From assembly GCA_944376295.1 (NCBI GenBank), contig CALWCE010000002.1:1-64000 (forward strand): a stretch of 64,000 nucleotides of DNA, given 5' to 3'. The stretch is from an uncultured Clostridia bacterium (GTDB taxonomy: Bacteria > Bacillota > Clostridia > Christensenellales > Borkfalkiaceae). The stretch's first letter is position 1. Each line of letters opens with the position of its first letter. Below the pieces are notes generated by a model. It was not told the DNA's origin. It saw only the letters and a program-made list of their open reading frames with translations, and ran no database searches. Of this stretch, positions 50,540 through 61,701 are shown piece after piece. The position numbers and the translations under genes were made by a program.

Positions 50540-50908
50540 TTACTTCTTCTTGTTCGCAACGGTGCGGCGGGGACCCTTTCTCGTCCTCGCGTTGCGCTTG
50601 GTGCTCTGCCCGCGGACGGGAAGACCCTTTCTGTGGCGCACGCCGCGATAGCAGCCGATCTCCATGAGACGCTTGATGTTCAAGCTGACCTGGCTGCGGA
50701 GCTCGCCCTCCACGACATAGTGGTGGTCGATATATTCTCTTAACTTGGAAACGTCGTTCTCATCGAGGTCCTTGACTCTCGTGTCGGGATCGATGCCCGT
50801 CGCTTCGAGGATCTTCTTGGACGTGGTGAGCCCGATCCCGTAAATGTAGGTGAGTCCGATCTCCACGCGCTTTTCGTTGGGAAGATCGACACCGGCAATA
50901 CGTGCCAT
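50540..50908 (-). CDS. rpsM: Ribosomal protein S13
   Basis: 122 residues; [21 protein letters not shown] start and basic C-terminal [14 protein letters not shown]. First gene behind the internal promoter at 51114. Confidence 0.98.
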   Translation of the reverse strand: MARIAGVDLPNEKRVEIGLTYIYGIGLTTSKKILEATGIDPDTRVKDLDENDVSKLREYIDHHYVVEGELRSQVSLNIKRLMEIGCYRGVRHRKGLPVRGQSTKRNARTRKGPRRTVANKKK

Positions 50909-51113
50909 TGATGAAACCTCCGGTTTTTTTTGGTTGGTATATTTTTTCTATCGAAACGGATCCCGCGGCGGACAGTGGAAAATATCGCGCCGCATGGCTC
51001 CCTTGTTTTCAAAGCAAGATGCCCTTTTGGACTTTTAAGCGCAAAGCAAGCCGACTTTCCGCACTTTGGGGTGCGGAAACTCAGCTTCATCTGCGATTTG
51101 TCACATACAGGGC
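50909..51113 (-). promoter_or_regulatory. Leader of rpsM, about 200 nt
   Basis: No gene. From the promoter at 51114-51143 the RNA holds hairpins CCGCACC/GGTGCGG-like (51055-51080) and GCGGCG...CGCCGC (50968-50998) before CCGGAGG. A regulatory role, such as ribosomal protein feedback, is possible but not shown. Confidence 0.45.
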
Positions 51114-51143
51114 ATTATAGCACAGAGGTGCCGACCGTGTCAA
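51114..51143 (-). promoter_or_regulatory. Internal promoter before rpsM
   Basis: TTGACA (51143-51138), 18-bp spacer, TATAAT (51119-51114), 40 bp after the end of rpmJ. Confidence 0.85.
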
Positions 51144-51182
51144 GCGATTTTACTTGCACGATGCCCGCTTTGAGGGCAAATT

Positions 51183-51299
51183 TTAGCCCTGTCTCTGCTT
51201 ATGGCTCTTGTTCTTGGAACAGATGACCATGACTTTGCCGTTTCTCTTGATGACCTTGCACTTATCGCACATAGGCTTCACGGAAGGTCTGACTTTCAT
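51183..51299 (-). CDS. rpmJ: Ribosomal protein L36
   Basis: 38 residues, [32 protein letters not shown] with the C-C-C-H zinc set. Between infA and rpsM. Confidence 0.97.
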   Translation of the reverse strand: MKVRPSVKPMCDKCKVIKRNGKVMVICSKNKSHKQRQG

Positions 51300-51362
51300 A
51301 ACTGATTCCTCCTCGTCCCCTGCCGCGTCCGGGCGCGGGGCGTAAATTTTTTCGCTGCTCGG

Positions 51363-51584
51363 TCAGGACTTGCTCCGCCAGGTGATCCGCCCCTTCGTAA
51401 GATCGTAGGGGCTCATCTCGAGCTTGACCGAATCGCCCTCGATGATGCGGATGTAGTTCATTCTCAGCTTTCCGGAGATGTATGCGGTGATCACATGACC
51501 GTTGGAAAGCCTTACCTTAAACGTTGCGTTGGGCAGCGCCTCGATGACTTTGCCTTCCGCTTCGATAACGTCGTCCTTGGACAT
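51363..51584 (-). CDS. infA: Translation initiation factor IF-1
   Basis: 73 residues, S1-like OB fold ([20 protein letters not shown]). Standard position after map. Confidence 0.98.
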   Translation of the reverse strand: MSKDDVIEAEGKVIEALPNATFKVRLSNGHVITAYISGKLRMNYIRIIEGDSVKLEMSPYDLTKGRITWRSKS

Positions 51585-51610
51585 AACTCCTCCGATTGAT
51601 ATTGGTACGC

Positions 51611-52354
51611 TCAGAGCGTCAAGATCTCCGTGCCGTCCTCGCGGATGACCACGGTGTTTTCGTAATGCGCGGCGGGCTTCTTATCCGCCATGACTGCCGT
51701 CCAGCCGTCGTCGAGGACGTTCACGCGCCAGTCCCCCATCGCGATCATCGGTTCGATGCAGATGACCGTGCCCGCTTTGAGGCGCATCCCCGTCCCCCTT
51801 CTTCCGAAGTTGTAAACGGAGGGGTCTTCGTGCATCTCCCGCCCGATGCCGTGCCCCGTATAGGAGCGGATGACGGAAAAGCCGTTGCTTTCGGCGTGCG
51901 TCTGCACCCGATAGCCGATGTCGAAGAGGGGCGTGCCCGCCCTGAGCCCTTCGAGCGCCTTGAAGAAGCATTCTTCCGTCACGCGGATGAGCTTCTGCTT
52001 CTCGGGGGAGATCTCCCCCACCGCGAAGGTGCGGGCGCCGTCGCCGTGGAAGCCGTTCTTGTAGGCGCAGAGATCCACGCTGACGATGTCGCCCTCTTCG
52101 AGGACCCTGTCGTCCGGGATGCCGTGCACCACGACTTCGTTGACGGAGACGCAGGCGCTGGCGGGGAAGCCGCCGTAGCCGAGACAGCTCGGCTCGGCGC
52201 CGCTCGCTTTGATGAAATCGTAGACGAGCTTGTCCACTTCTCCCGTCGTCATGCCGGGCCTGATGCGCTCGCCCACGAAGGAGAGACAGTCCCTGACGAT
52301 GGCGCACGGAGCGCGCATCAGTTCGATCTCTTCCTCGCTCTTGACGTGTACCAT
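51611..52354 (-). CDS. map: Methionine aminopeptidase, type I
   Basis: 247 residues; metal ligands in [26 protein letters not shown] and the final EDGTEILTL. No N-terminal zinc-finger extension. Follows adk. Confidence 0.97.
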   Translation of the reverse strand: MVHVKSEEEIELMRAPCAIVRDCLSFVGERIRPGMTTGEVDKLVYDFIKASGAEPSCLGYGGFPASACVSVNEVVVHGIPDDRVLEEGDIVSVDLCAYKNGFHGDGARTFAVGEISPEKQKLIRVTEECFFKALEGLRAGTPLFDIGYRVQTHAESNGFSVIRSYTGHGIGREMHEDPSVYNFGRRGTGMRLKAGTVICIEPMIAMGDWRVNVLDDGWTAVMADKKPAAHYENTVVIREDGTEILTL

Positions 52355-52355
52355 A

Positions 52356-52997
52356 TCAGCCGTTCAGCTTGTCGAGCACGGCCTTGACCTGCTCGAACAG
52401 CACTTCGGCGGGCGCCTCGGTACCCGTGACGTTGAGGATGATGCCCTTCTTCGTGTAGTAGTCGATGAGGGGCGCCGTCTGCTCGTTGTAGACGTTGAGG
52501 CGGCTCTCGACGGTCTCGGGGTTGTCGTCCTTGCGCTGATAGAGCTCGCCGCCGCAGCGTGCGCACGTCGTCGCGCCGTTCAGGGTGGAGACGTGATAGC
52601 TCTCGCCGCACTTCGAGCACACTCTTCTGCCGCAGAGGCGGTCCATGAGCAGCTTGAAGTCGATGTTGATGTTGACGACGCCGTCGATCTTAGCGAACTT
52701 ATCGAGCTCCTCCGCCTGATAGAGGTTGCGGGGGAAGCCGTCGAGGAGATACCCCTTCGCGTTCTTGACGTCGTCCCAGGTGAGACGGTCTTTGACGATC
52801 GCGACGGTCACTTCGTCGGGGACGAGCTCGCCCTTGTCGATATACGACTTTGCAAGCTTGCCGATCTCGGTGCCGTTCTTGATGTTCGCGCGGAAGATGT
52901 CGCCCGTCGAGATGTGCACGAGGCCGTAACGCTCTGCGATCTTGGTCGCCTGCGTGCCCTTGCCTGCGCCGGGAGCGCCCAAAAGGATAAGATTCAT
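52356..52997 (-). CDS. adk: Adenylate kinase
   Basis: 213 residues; P-loop GAPGAGKGTQA and a zinc-type LID with CSKCGESYH and CARCGG, as in Gram-positive forms. Between secY and map. Confidence 0.98.
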   Translation of the reverse strand: MNLILLGAPGAGKGTQATKIAERYGLVHISTGDIFRANIKNGTEIGKLAKSYIDKGELVPDEVTVAIVKDRLTWDDVKNAKGYLLDGFPRNLYQAEELDKFAKIDGVVNINIDFKLLMDRLCGRRVCSKCGESYHVSTLNGATTCARCGGELYQRKDDNPETVESRLNVYNEQTAPLIDYYTKKGIILNVTGTEAPAEVLFEQVKAVLDKLNG

Positions 52998-53016
52998 ACC
53001 GTTGCCTCCGTGTAAC

Positions 53017-54330
53017 TTATTTTAAGAATCCCTTGTAGTTCTTCATCATGATCTGCGACTGGAGCTGCTTATCGAACTCGAGCGCCACGCTCACCACGAT
53101 GAGGATACCCGTCGTGGAGAAGACGTTGATGAGGTCGACCGTGACGAAGCTGAAGATGAGGGAAGGGATGAACGCAATGAGCGTCAGATAAATGGCGCCG
53201 AACAGCGTGATGCGGTTGTTGATCTTACGCAGGTACTGCGCCGTGGGCTTGCCGGGGCGGATGCCCTGGATGAAGCCGCCGTTCTGCTGGATGGTGCGGC
53301 TGACGTCTTCGGGGTTGAACTGGATCTGCGCGTAGAAGAATGCGAACGCGAAGATGAGCACGGTGAGCACGAGGACGTAGATCCACGTACCCGAGCCGAA
53401 CACCTGGTTCCACCAATTGAGCGCATCCGACCATGCGGGGACGACGCTCATGATCATCGAGGGGAAGGAGATGATCGCGAACGCGAAGATGAGGGGCATG
53501 ACGCCGCTCCCCGAGATCTTCATGGGGATGACGGACGACTGGCCGCCGTACATCTTGGTGCCGCGCACCTGCTTTGCGTACTGCACGGGGATCTTGCGCT
53601 CTGCAAGGTCGACAAAGACGATGCAGAAGAACACGACGATGGCGAGCACGAGGAAGCCGATGACTTCGAAGAGGGGCGCGATGTTGTTCGCCGAGATCTT
53701 GGTGAGCTTATCGAGGATGGAAAGCCCCGCCGTGGAGATGATACCCACGAAGATGATGAGCGAGATGCCGTTGCCCACGCCGTACTCGGTGATGCGCTCG
53801 CCCAGCCACATGACGAGCATGGCGCCCGCCGTGTAGATGACCGTCATGTAGACGATCGCGAGCCAGGGCTGGTTGAAGAAGAGATCCCAACGGATGCTGG
53901 AATTGTCCGAGACGTCCGTCGTAAAGCCGCCCGCAAAATTGACGATGATGCCGACTGCCTGGATGACGGCGAGCACGATCGTGATGATGCGGGTGATGTT
54001 GGTGATCTTCTTCCTGCCCTCTTCGCCCTGCTTGGAGAGGCGTTCGAGCGCGGGGATGCCGACGGTGAGCAGCTGCACGATAATGGACGCGTTGATATAC
54101 GGTCCGATACCAAGCGCGAACAGCGTGCCGTTGGCGAGCGCGCCGCCCGTGACGCCGCTCATGAGTCCCAGAAAGTCGTTCGTGGTGACCGCATCCGTCA
54201 AGAGCCCGTTCGCAAGACCGGGGACGGGGATGTAGCACCCGATACGGAATACGGCAAGAAGAAGCAATGTTAAAAGGATCTTCCTGCGGATGTCCTTATT
54301 GGCGAAGGCGTTTTTTAATGTTTCGATCAT
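53017..54330 (-). CDS. secY: Preprotein translocase subunit SecY
   Basis: 437 residues, ten membrane helices; start IETLKNAFANKDIRRKI, plug region after helix 1, and GIRPGKPTAQYL. Core of the Sec channel, served by the SRP RNA at 45 kb. Confidence 0.98.
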   Translation of the reverse strand: MIETLKNAFANKDIRRKILLTLLLLAVFRIGCYIPVPGLANGLLTDAVTTNDFLGLMSGVTGGALANGTLFALGIGPYINASIIVQLLTVGIPALERLSKQGEEGRKKITNITRIITIVLAVIQAVGIIVNFAGGFTTDVSDNSSIRWDLFFNQPWLAIVYMTVIYTAGAMLVMWLGERITEYGVGNGISLIIFVGIISTAGLSILDKLTKISANNIAPLFEVIGFLVLAIVVFFCIVFVDLAERKIPVQYAKQVRGTKMYGGQSSVIPMKISGSGVMPLIFAFAIISFPSMIMSVVPAWSDALNWWNQVFGSGTWIYVLVLTVLIFAFAFFYAQIQFNPEDVSRTIQQNGGFIQGIRPGKPTAQYLRKINNRITLFGAIYLTLIAFIPSLIFSFVTVDLINVFSTTGILIVVSVALEFDKQLQSQIMMKNYKGFLK

Positions 54331-54406
54331 GTTTTACTCCTGTTGTTTGCCTGAGGACAAGCGAAAAGCGACGGAAGACGCCCCTTGAAACAAGGGCGCC
54401 TCATGA

Positions 54407-54856
54407 TCATTCGATCACTTCCGCCGTGCCGCCTGCCTGCTCGATAGCAGCCTTTGCAGACGCGGAGAATTTTGCAGCCTTGACGGTGAGGGCGGCTTTG
54501 AGTTCGCCGTTGCCGAGCACCTTGAGCCCGCAATCGTTCTTGACTGCCTTCGCAAGACCGTTCTCCATGACGAAACCGTAGTCAACGACGGTCCCTGCGG
54601 GGAGATCGGAAAGTGCGGAGAGATTGACGATGACGTATTCCTTGCGGAACGCGTTGTTGAAGCCGCGCTTGGGCACCCTTCTTGCAAGGGGCATCTGACC
54701 GCCTTCGAAGCCCGGCCTGACGCCGCCGCCCGAACGCGCCCACTGACCCTTGTGGCCCTTGCCGCTCGTCTTGCCCAGGCCGGAGCCGATGCCGCGGCCA
54801 AGGCGCTTTGCGGAAGTTCTCGCTCCCTCGGCGGGAGAAATAGTATCGATTCTCAT
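54407..54856 (-). CDS. rplO: Ribosomal protein L15
   Basis: 149 residues; [21 protein letters not shown]-terminus. Between rpmD and secY. Confidence 0.98.
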   Translation of the reverse strand: MRIDTISPAEGARTSAKRLGRGIGSGLGKTSGKGHKGQWARSGGGVRPGFEGGQMPLARRVPKRGFNNAFRKEYVIVNLSALSDLPAGTVVDYGFVMENGLAKAVKNDCGLKVLGNGELKAALTVKAAKFSASAKAAIEQAGGTAEVIE

Positions 54857-54866
54857 TGCTGTCTCC

Positions 54867-55040
54867 TTATACGTTCTCGACCTTGACGAGGTGCTCCACC
54901 TTCTTCAGCTTGCCGCGAAGGGCGGGCGTGTCTTCGAACGTGCGTTCGGAACGGATCTTCTTGAGCCCGAGCGACGCCACCGTCGCCTTGACGGACTCGA
55001 CCTCGCCGATGGTGCTCTTGACAAGTGTAACTTTAACCAT
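54867..55040 (-). CDS. rpmD: Ribosomal protein L30
   Basis: 57 residues, [20 protein letters not shown] and [12 protein letters not shown] 55040 with GGAGGACGG upstream. Confidence 0.97.
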   Translation of the reverse strand: MVKVTLVKSTIGEVESVKATVASLGLKKIRSERTFEDTPALRGKLKKVEHLVKVENV

Positions 55041-55051
55041 TTCCGTCCTCC

Positions 55052-55570
55052 TTAGCCGACGACCTCTTCCACGGTCTTACCGCGGAGCGCGGCGATCTCT
55101 TCCGCCGTCTTGAGCTCCGCAAGGCCCGCGACGACTGCCTTGATGCAGTTGACGGGGTTCTGCGTACCGTGAGACTTCGTCCTGATGTTCTTGATGCCTG
55201 CGGCTTCCATGACCGCACGCACGGGGCCGCCCGCGATGACGCCGGTACCGTTTTCGGCGGGCATCATGAGGACTGCGCCCTTGCCGAACTTCCCGAGCAC
55301 TTCGTGAGGGATGGTCGTATCGACGATCGGCACTCTGATGAGGTTCTTCTTGGCTGCCTGGGTCGCCTTTTCGATGGCTTCGGGAACTTCCTTCGCCTTG
55401 CCCTGGCCGTAGCCCACTTTGCCGTTGCCGTCGCCGACGACGACGAGCGCTGCAAAACGCATGTTGCGGCCGCCCTTGACCGTCTTGCTGACGCGGTTGA
55501 TGCCGATCAGCTTCTTGATGAAACCGTCGTCCTGATCCTGTTTTCTCTGAGGTCTGTTTTCTCTTGCCAT
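55052..55570 (-). CDS. rpsE: Ribosomal protein S5
   Basis: 172 residues; [14 protein letters not shown] and [15 protein letters not shown]. Central to decoding fidelity. Confidence 0.98.
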   Translation of the reverse strand: MARENRPQRKQDQDDGFIKKLIGINRVSKTVKGGRNMRFAALVVVGDGNGKVGYGQGKAKEVPEAIEKATQAAKKNLIRVPIVDTTIPHEVLGKFGKGAVLMMPAENGTGVIAGGPVRAVMEAAGIKNIRTKSHGTQNPVNCIKAVVAGLAELKTAEEIAALRGKTVEEVVG

Positions 55571-55582
55571 GATGTTCTCCTC

Positions 55583-55951
55583 TTAGAATTCAAGCCCGGC
55601 TTCGCGAGCGCCGTCCGCAACTGCCTTGACGCGGCCCGTGTAAAGGTAACCGCCGCGGTCGAACACGACCGTCTCGATGCCCTTTTCCTTGGCGCGCTCG
55701 CCTGCAGCCTTGCCGACGATCTTGGCGGCTTCCGTCTTGGTCTTGCCTGCGACCTCTTCACGGATGCTCTTCTCGAGCGTGGAGGCGGACGCGAGCGTCA
55801 CGCCCTTCACGTCGTCGATCACCTGCACATAGATGTGATTGAGACTTCTGTAAACATTCAGACGGGGCGTTTCCGCCGTACCCGAAACGTGCTTGCGGAC
55901 GCGGGCGTGACGGCGCTGTCTGACCGAATTTTTATCGATTTTCGTTATCAT
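55583..55951 (-). CDS. rplR: Ribosomal protein L18
   Basis: 122 residues; [23 protein letters not shown] and C-terminal [14 protein letters not shown]. Binds 5S rRNA. Confidence 0.98.
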   Translation of the reverse strand: MITKIDKNSVRQRRHARVRKHVSGTAETPRLNVYRSLNHIYVQVIDDVKGVTLASASTLEKSIREEVAGKTKTEAAKIVGKAAGERAKEKGIETVVFDRGGYLYTGRVKAVADGAREAGLEF

Positions 55952-55962
55952 GATACGCTCCT

Positions 55963-56511
55963 TTACTTCTTGCCCTTGCCGCTCGTCTTGCCTTCCTTAT
56001 GCTCGACGTGCTCGCCCTTGTAGCGGATGCCGTAGCCGTGATAGGGCTCGGGAACGCGGATGGCGCGAAGGTCTGCCGCGACCTGGCCGACGAGCACCTT
56101 GTCGATGCCCGAAACGACGATATCCGTCTGCGTGGGGCACTCGATCTTGATGCCTTCGGGCTGCGCGACTTCGACGGGATGGGAAAAGCCCACGTTGAGG
56201 ACGAGCTTGTTGCCCTGCATCGCCGCTCTCCAGCCGACGCCCTTGACTTCGAGGGCCTTGCTGTAACCTTCGGAGACGCCCTTGACCATGCCTGCGACGA
56301 GCGCGCGGTAAAGGCCGTGCAGAGCGCCCGTCTCCTTCTCCTCGTTCTGAGCGACGAGGGTGAGGTGGCCGTTCTCCGTCTTGAATTCGATGGCGCCCTT
56401 CATCTCGCGGGTCAGCGTCCCCTTGGGGCCCTTGACCGTGATGAGGGAGTTTTCACACTTGACGTCCACGCCCTGGGGGAGCGCGATGCTCATCTTACCG
56501 ATTCTCGACAT
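55963..56511 (-). CDS. rplF: Ribosomal protein L6
   Basis: 182 residues; [15 protein letters not shown] and C-terminal [13 protein letters not shown]. Confidence 0.98.
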   Translation of the reverse strand: MSRIGKMSIALPQGVDVKCENSLITVKGPKGTLTREMKGAIEFKTENGHLTLVAQNEEKETGALHGLYRALVAGMVKGVSEGYSKALEVKGVGWRAAMQGNKLVLNVGFSHPVEVAQPEGIKIECPTQTDIVVSGIDKVLVGQVAADLRAIRVPEPYHGYGIRYKGEHVEHKEGKTSGKGKK

Positions 56512-56521
56512 AGCTCCCTCC

Positions 56522-56914
56522 TTAATAGACGTAGCAGAGCACTTCGCCGCCCACGTTCTTGAGCTTTGCCTGCTTGTCCGTCATGATGCCCTGGTTGGTG
56601 GAGACGATCGCGATGCCGAAGCCGCCCAACACCTTGGGCATCTCCTTGGCGCCGCTGTACGTCCTCAGACCGGGTTTGGAGACACGCTTGAGGCCGTTGA
56701 TGACCGAGCGGTTGTCGTCCGTGTATTTGAGCGTGAGAACGAGCTTGCCGTTGAAGCCGTCCTCGACGAGCTCGACGCCCTTGAGATAACCCTCTTCGAG
56801 CATGATCTGCGCGATGGCAGACTTCATTTTGGAGGAGGGCACCTCCACCGTTTCCTTGTGCACGGTGAGGCCGTTTCTGATTCTTGTGAGCATATCTGCG
56901 ATAGGATCTGTCAT
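56522..56914 (-). CDS. rpsH: Ribosomal protein S8
   Basis: 130 residues from ATG 56914; [15 protein letters not shown] and [14 protein letters not shown]. Longer upstream frame overlaps rpsN and is rejected. Confidence 0.98.
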   Translation of the reverse strand: MTDPIADMLTRIRNGLTVHKETVEVPSSKMKSAIAQIMLEEGYLKGVELVEDGFNGKLVLTLKYTDDNRSVINGLKRVSKPGLRTYSGAKEMPKVLGGFGIAIVSTNQGIMTDKQAKLKNVGGEVLCYVY

Positions 56915-56925
56915 CTCTTGCCTCC

Positions 56926-57111
56926 TTACCAGCTCGACTTCTTCACGCCGGGGATCTGGCCCTTGTATGCGAGGTTCCTGAAGCAGATACGGCAGATCCC
57001 GTACTTTCTCAGGACGGCGTGCGGTCTTCCGCAGATCGTGCAACGGGTGTAGGCACGCGTGGAAAACTTGGGCGTCTTTTGCTGCTTATTGATCATTGAC
57101 TTCTTTGCCAT
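56926..57111 (-). CDS. rpsN: Ribosomal protein S14, type Z
   Basis: 61 residues with zinc pairs CTIC and CRIC; the short zinc form typical of Bacillota and Actinobacteria. Confidence 0.98.
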   Translation of the reverse strand: MAKKSMINKQQKTPKFSTRAYTRCTICGRPHAVLRKYGICRICFRNLAYKGQIPGVKKSSW

Positions 57112-57122
57112 GTCGTATCTCC

Positions 57123-57713
57123 TTACTTCTTGAAGGGCATCCCGAGTGCCGTCAAAAGTTCTCTCGCTTCCTCGTCGGACTTTGCCGTCGTGACGATGCA
57201 GACGTCCATACCGCGGATCTTCTCGACCTGATCGTAGGTGATCTCGGGGAAGATGAGCTGTTCCTTGAGGCCGAGGGCGTAGTTGCCTCTGCCGTCGAAC
57301 GCCTTCTGCGAAACGCCGCGGAAGTCGCGCACGCGGGGAAGGGCGATGGAGACGAGCTTGTCGTAGAAGTCGTACATGCGCTTGCCGCGCAGCGTGACTT
57401 TGAGGCCGACGTTCATGCCCTCTCTCACCTTGAAGTTTGCGACAGACTTGGTCGCCTTGCAGTAGATGGGCTTCTGACCCGTGATGAGCTTGAGCTCACC
57501 TTCGGTGATCTGCATGGACTTCTGATTGTCCTTGATGTCGCCGAGGCCGGTGTTGATGACGATCTTTTCGATGCGGGGCACCTGCATGACCGACTTGTAG
57601 CCGAACTTCTTCATGAGGTAGGGCACGACTTCCTTGTCGTACTGCACCTTCACGCGGCTGGGAGCCGATGCGACCTTTTCCTCCGCCACTGCGGAGCTTT
57701 CCTTCTTTGCCAT
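57123..57713 (-). CDS. rplE: Ribosomal protein L5
   Basis: 196 residues, with a 17-residue N-terminal extension ([17 protein letters not shown]) before the usual [22 protein letters not shown] and C-terminal [13 protein letters not shown]. Binds 5S rRNA. Confidence 0.98.
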   Translation of the reverse strand: MAKKESSAVAEEKVASAPSRVKVQYDKEVVPYLMKKFGYKSVMQVPRIEKIVINTGLGDIKDNQKSMQITEGELKLITGQKPIYCKATKSVANFKVREGMNVGLKVTLRGKRMYDFYDKLVSIALPRVRDFRGVSQKAFDGRGNYALGLKEQLIFPEITYDQVEKIRGMDVCIVTTAKSDEEARELLTALGMPFKK

Positions 57714-57735
57714 ATTTACTCCTTACCCGCCGGCC

Positions 57736-58182
57736 TTATTCTTCGCCCGTGACAGCGGACGTGCTCTCGGCGGTCTCTTCGACTTCGGCAGTCTTGGCGC
57801 TGCGCTTTCTCACCCTCTTCTTGGGAGCTTCTTCCTGGGTGCCGGCTTCTGCCTTTGCCTTCTTGGAATAAGCCTTGTCGAGGACGGCGCCGCACTTCTT
57901 GCAGACGCGCACCTTCTTGCCGTCGATGACTGCGTGAGCGACTCTCGTCGCCTTGCCGCACTTGTCGCACACGACTTCGACGTTGGAAACGTCGATGGGA
58001 GCTTCCTCGGTGACGATCTTGCTCGTCTCGTTGGCTCTTCTCGCCTTCTCGTGCTTGTGGACGATGTTGACGCCCTCGACAATGACGGTGTTGTGCTTGG
58101 GAGAGGTCGTAAGGACCTTCCCTTCCTTGCCCTTATATTTGCCCGTGATGACGCGTACGGTATCGTTGATCTTGACGTTCAT
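57736..58182 (-). CDS. rplX: Ribosomal protein L24, extended
   Basis: 148 residues, about 45 longer than usual. KOW motif TGKYKGKEGKVL, zinc ribbon CDKCGKATR...CKKCGAVLD, then an unusual low-complexity tail (KKAKAEAGTQEEAPKKRVRK and an acidic TAEVEETAES) after about residue 108. Confidence 0.97.
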   Translation of the reverse strand: MNVKINDTVRVITGKYKGKEGKVLTTSPKHNTVIVEGVNIVHKHEKARRANETSKIVTEEAPIDVSNVEVVCDKCGKATRVAHAVIDGKKVRVCKKCGAVLDKAYSKKAKAEAGTQEEAPKKRVRKRSAKTAEVEETAESTSAVTGEE

Positions 58183-58194
58183 TCCATTGCCTCC

Positions 58195-58563
58195 TTACAG
58201 TACCTCGGGAGCGAGGGAGATGATCCTCATGTAGTCCTTCTCTCTCAGCTCTCTTGCAATGGGCCCGAAGATACGCGTGCCCTTGGGCTGCTTCTGGCTG
58301 TCGATGATGACGGCAGCGTTGTCATCGAAGCGGATGTAGGTGCCGTCCTGACGGCGGATGCCCTTCGCGCTCCTGACGATGACCGCCTTCACGACGTCGC
58401 CCTTCTTGACGGCGCCGCCGGGGGTCGCAGTTTTGACGGACGCCACGATGACGTCACCGATATTGCCGCTTCTGCGGAAGGAGCCGCCCAGAACGCGGAT
58501 GCACATCAGCTCCTTTGCGCCCGAGTTGTCCGCCGCTTTCAGCCTGGTCTGAGGTTGTATCAT
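58195..58563 (-). CDS. rplN: Ribosomal protein L14
   Basis: 122 residues; [20 protein letters not shown] and [11 protein letters not shown]. Confidence 0.98.
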   Translation of the reverse strand: MIQPQTRLKAADNSGAKELMCIRVLGGSFRRSGNIGDVIVASVKTATPGGAVKKGDVVKAVIVRSAKGIRRQDGTYIRFDDNAAVIIDSQKQPKGTRIFGPIARELREKDYMRIISLAPEVL

Positions 58564-58581
58564 AGTTTGTTCTCCTTCTCC

Positions 58582-58845
58582 TTACTTCGCCTTCTCGACG
58601 ATCTCGGCAACTCTCCAATTCTTGTCTTTGCTGAGCTTTCTCGTCTCGACGATGCGGACCTTGTCGCCGATGCCGCACTCGTTCTCTTCGTCGTGCGCCT
58701 TGAAACGGCGGGTCCTCGTGATCGTCTTCTTGTAGACGGGGTGGATGCTCTTGTCCGTCACGGCGACGACGACCGTCTTATCCATCTTGTCGGACACAAC
58801 GATGCCGACTCTTTCTTTTCTAAGATTTCTTTCCATCTTCGTCAC
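58582..58845 (-). CDS. rpsQ: Ribosomal protein S17
   Basis: 87 residues; [16 protein letters not shown] and [15 protein letters not shown]. Confidence 0.98.
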   Translation of the reverse strand: MTKMERNLRKERVGIVVSDKMDKTVVVAVTDKSIHPVYKKTITRTRRFKAHDEENECGIGDKVRIVETRKLSKDKNWRVAEIVEKAK

Positions 58846-58846
58846 C

Positions 58847-59047
58847 TCATGCCTTTGCCTTTAACTCACGCGCACGGATCTCGGTGTTGACGCGCGCGAT
58901 GTTCCGCTTGCACGTTCTGATCGAGACGGGGTTTTCGAGCTGCCCCGATGCGTGACGGAAACGGAGGTTGAAAAGCTCGCTCTTGAGCTCCTTCAGCTTT
59001 TCAGCGAGCTCGACGTCGGTCATGTTATGGAATTCGTTCCCTTTCAT
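58847..59047 (-). CDS. rpmC: Ribosomal protein L29
   Basis: 66 residues; [20 protein letters not shown]. Its ATG shares one base with the rplP stop (TGATG). Confidence 0.97.
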   Translation of the reverse strand: MKGNEFHNMTDVELAEKLKELKSELFNLRFRHASGQLENPVSIRTCKRNIARVNTEIRARELKAKA

Positions 59048-59487
59048 CAGACTTCACCGCCTTCTGCAGTATTTTCGAGGTCCGCTTTCTTTACGAACTT
59101 GCACTTGACGGGGAGCTTGTGACCTGCAAGGCGCATTGCCTCGCGTGCGATATCCTCGCTCACGCCCGCCATTTCGAACATCACGGTGCCGGGCTTGACG
59201 ACCGCGATCCAGTATTCCACCGCGCCCTTACCGGAACCCATACGGGCTTCCGCAGGGTGACGGGTGATGGGCTTGTGGGGGAAGATGTCGATCCAGACTT
59301 TGCCGCCGCGCTTGATGAATCTCGTCATTGCGATACGGGCTGCCTCGATCTGGTTGGACTTGATCCAGCCGCTCTCTTCCGCGACGAGGCCGTACTCGCC
59401 GTAAGCCACTTTATTGCCCTTGTGAGCGGCGCCCTTCATCGTGGGGCGGTGCTGCTTTCTTCTCTTGACTCTCTTCGGGATTAACAT
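59047..59487 (-). CDS. rplP: Ribosomal protein L16
   Basis: 146 residues from ATG 59487, sharing one base with the rpsC stop (TAATG). [19 protein letters not shown] and [19 protein letters not shown] region. Confidence 0.98.
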   Translation of the reverse strand: MLIPKRVKRRKQHRPTMKGAAHKGNKVAYGEYGLVAEESGWIKSNQIEAARIAMTRFIKRGGKVWIDIFPHKPITRHPAEARMGSGKGAVEYWIAVVKPGTVMFEMAGVSEDIAREAMRLAGHKLPVKCKFVKKADLENTAEGGEV

Positions 59488-60146
59488 TACTTGCCTCCTT
59501 CCGCTCTCTTCGCACCTTTGAGCACTTCGCCCTTGTAGATCCAGCACTTGACGCCGATCATGCCGAAGGTGGTGTGCGCTTCCGCGAAGCCGTAATCGAT
59601 GTCGGCACGCAGCGTCTGAAGCGGGATGCTGCCCTCGTGATAGTGCTCGGTACCCGCGATCTCGCGCCCGTCGAGACGGCCGCTGACCTGCATCTTGACG
59701 CCCTTCACGCCCGAACGCATCGTCCTGCCGATCGCCTGCTTCATCGCACGGCGGAAGGAAACGCGCTTCTCGAGCTGTGCCGCGACGCTCTCTGCAACGA
59801 GCTGAGCGTCTGCATCCACTTTACGCACTTCGGTGACGTTGATGATGACCTGCTTGCCCTTGGTGAGCTTAGTAAGGTCCTTCTTGATGACTTCGATCTC
59901 GGAGCCTGCTTTGCCGATGAGGACACCGGGGCGGCCCGTGTAGACGGTGACGACGATCTTGCCGGCAGCCCTCTCGATGAGGATCTTACTGATCGCTGCC
60001 GCGTAGTACTTCTTCTTGATGAAGGTACGGATGGAATGGTCCTCCTTGAGGTAAACGGAGAACTCCTTCTTGTCGGCGTACCACTGGGTATCCCAGGGCT
60101 TGATGACGCCCACTCTCAGGCCGTGAGGATTAACTTTCTGTCCCAT
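59487..60146 (-). CDS. rpsC: Ribosomal protein S3
   Basis: 219 residues; [22 protein letters not shown] domain [19 protein letters not shown]. Confidence 0.98.
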   Translation of the reverse strand: MGQKVNPHGLRVGVIKPWDTQWYADKKEFSVYLKEDHSIRTFIKKKYYAAAISKILIERAAGKIVVTVYTGRPGVLIGKAGSEIEVIKKDLTKLTKGKQVIINVTEVRKVDADAQLVAESVAAQLEKRVSFRRAMKQAIGRTMRSGVKGVKMQVSGRLDGREIAGTEHYHEGSIPLQTLRADIDYGFAEAHTTFGMIGVKCWIYKGEVLKGAKRAEGGK

Positions 60147-60147
60147 G

Positions 60148-60546
60148 TTAGATTCCCTCCGTATGCTTCACATCGAGGATGACCGTGATGTGGCTCGTTC
60201 TCTTCAAAATCGCGTGGCCTCTGCCCTTGGAAACGGGCTGCATTCTCTTCAACATCGTGCCGCCGTCCGCAAAGCACTCCGCAACGTACAGATCGTTCCT
60301 GTCCATCCCGCGGTTGTGCTCCGCATTGGCGACCGCGCTCATGAGCACCTTCTTGGTGGGAGCTGCGCCGCCGTTGGGGCAGTTGTCGAGGATGGCGCCT
60401 GCCTCCTGCACGGACTTGCCGCGGATGAGGTCGAGCACCGTTCTCACCTTATAGGGGGAGATCCTGATATATTTTGCGACCGCGTAAGGGCGTTTTTCCC
60501 TTCTTTCTTCCACTCTTGCGGCCTTCTTCTTCATATTGCCAGCCAT
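60148..60546 (-). CDS. rplV: Ribosomal protein L22
   Basis: 132 residues from ATG 60546 (GAGGAGGAAAGCA upstream); a 15-residue basic extension precedes [15 protein letters not shown]-terminal [15 protein letters not shown] lines the exit tunnel. Confidence 0.97.
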   Translation of the reverse strand: MAGNMKKKAARVEERREKRPYAVAKYIRISPYKVRTVLDLIRGKSVQEAGAILDNCPNGGAAPTKKVLMSAVANAEHNRGMDRNDLYVAECFADGGTMLKRMQPVSKGRGHAILKRTSHITVILDVKHTEGI

Positions 60547-60557
60547 TGCTTTCCTCC

Positions 60558-60836
60558 TCACTTCTTAGGCGACGTGGTCTTCGCCGTATGACCGCGGAAC
60601 GTTCTCGTGGGAGCGAACTCGCCGAGCTTGCAGCCCACCATGTCCTCCGTGATATATACGGGAACGTGCTTCCTGCCGTCGTAGACGGCGATCGTGTGAC
60701 CGACCATCTGAGGGAAGATCGTCGATGCTCTCGACCAGGTCTTGAGCACTTTCTTTTCGTTTGCTTCGTTCATGGCCTCGATGCGGCTCAAAAGCTTCGC
60801 TTCGACGTAAGGCCCTTTCTTGACACTTCTCGACAT
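60558..60836 (-). CDS. rpsS: Ribosomal protein S19
   Basis: 92 residues; [15 protein letters not shown] and [17 protein letters not shown]. Confidence 0.98.
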   Translation of the reverse strand: MSRSVKKGPYVEAKLLSRIEAMNEANEKKVLKTWSRASTIFPQMVGHTIAVYDGRKHVPVYITEDMVGCKLGEFAPTRTFRGHTAKTTSPKK

Positions 60837-60850
60837 TTGACCTGTCCTCC

Positions 60851-61681
60851 TCAGTTGATCCTCTTAAGGATGAATTTGCTCGTCGGGTTCTTCTTCTTTC
60901 TCGTCTTGTAACCGAGAGCGGGCTTGCCCCAAGGCGTTTCGGGACCTGCATGACCGACGGGAGACTTGCCTTCGCCGCCGCCGTGAGGGTGGTCGTTGGG
61001 GTTCATGACCGAGCCGCGGACGGTGGGACGGGTACCGAGGTGGCGCGTCTTGCCCGCCTTGCCGATGCGGATGATCTCATGCTCGACGTTGCCGACCTGA
61101 CCGATGGTCGCGCGGCACTCTGCGGGGATGAGGCGCATCTCGCCCGAAGGCATCTTGATGGTCGCATAGCCGTTTTCGCATGCCATGATCTGTGCGGAGA
61201 TGCCGGCAGCCCTTGCGACCTGTGCGCCGCGGCCGGGCTTCATCTCGATGTTGTGCACCATGGTACCGACGGGGATGTCCTTCAAAGCGAGCGCGTTGCC
61301 CACCTTGATATCGGAACCTGCGCCGCTCGTCACCTTGTCGCCGACGTTGAGGCCGACGGGGGCGAGGATGTAGCGCTTCTCGCCGTCTGCATAGACGAGG
61401 AGGGCGATGTTCGCGCTGCGGTTGGGATCGTACTGGATGCTCTTGACCGTTGCGGGGATGCCGTCCTTATTGCGCTTGAAATCGATGACGCGGTACTTGC
61501 GCTTGTTGCCGCCGCCGATGTGGCGGACCGTGATCCTGCCGGCGTTGTTTCTGCCGCCGGACTTGCGCTGATCCTCGAGGAGGGAGCGCTCCGCCTTGTC
61601 GCCCGAGAGCTGTTCCTTGTAGTTGGGAACGGTCATGAAACGGCGCGCCGCGGAGGTGGGTTTATATCTCTTGACTGCCAT
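60851..61681 (-). CDS. rplB: Ribosomal protein L2
   Basis: 276 residues; [20 protein letters not shown] and [18 protein letters not shown] with the peptidyl-transferase-proximal histidine. Confidence 0.98.
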   Translation of the reverse strand: MAVKRYKPTSAARRFMTVPNYKEQLSGDKAERSLLEDQRKSGGRNNAGRITVRHIGGGNKRKYRVIDFKRNKDGIPATVKSIQYDPNRSANIALLVYADGEKRYILAPVGLNVGDKVTSGAGSDIKVGNALALKDIPVGTMVHNIEMKPGRGAQVARAAGISAQIMACENGYATIKMPSGEMRLIPAECRATIGQVGNVEHEIIRIGKAGKTRHLGTRPTVRGSVMNPNDHPHGGGEGKSPVGHAGPETPWGKPALGYKTRKKKNPTSKFILKRIN

Positions 61682-61701
61682 AATACCTGTATCCTCCTAA
61701 G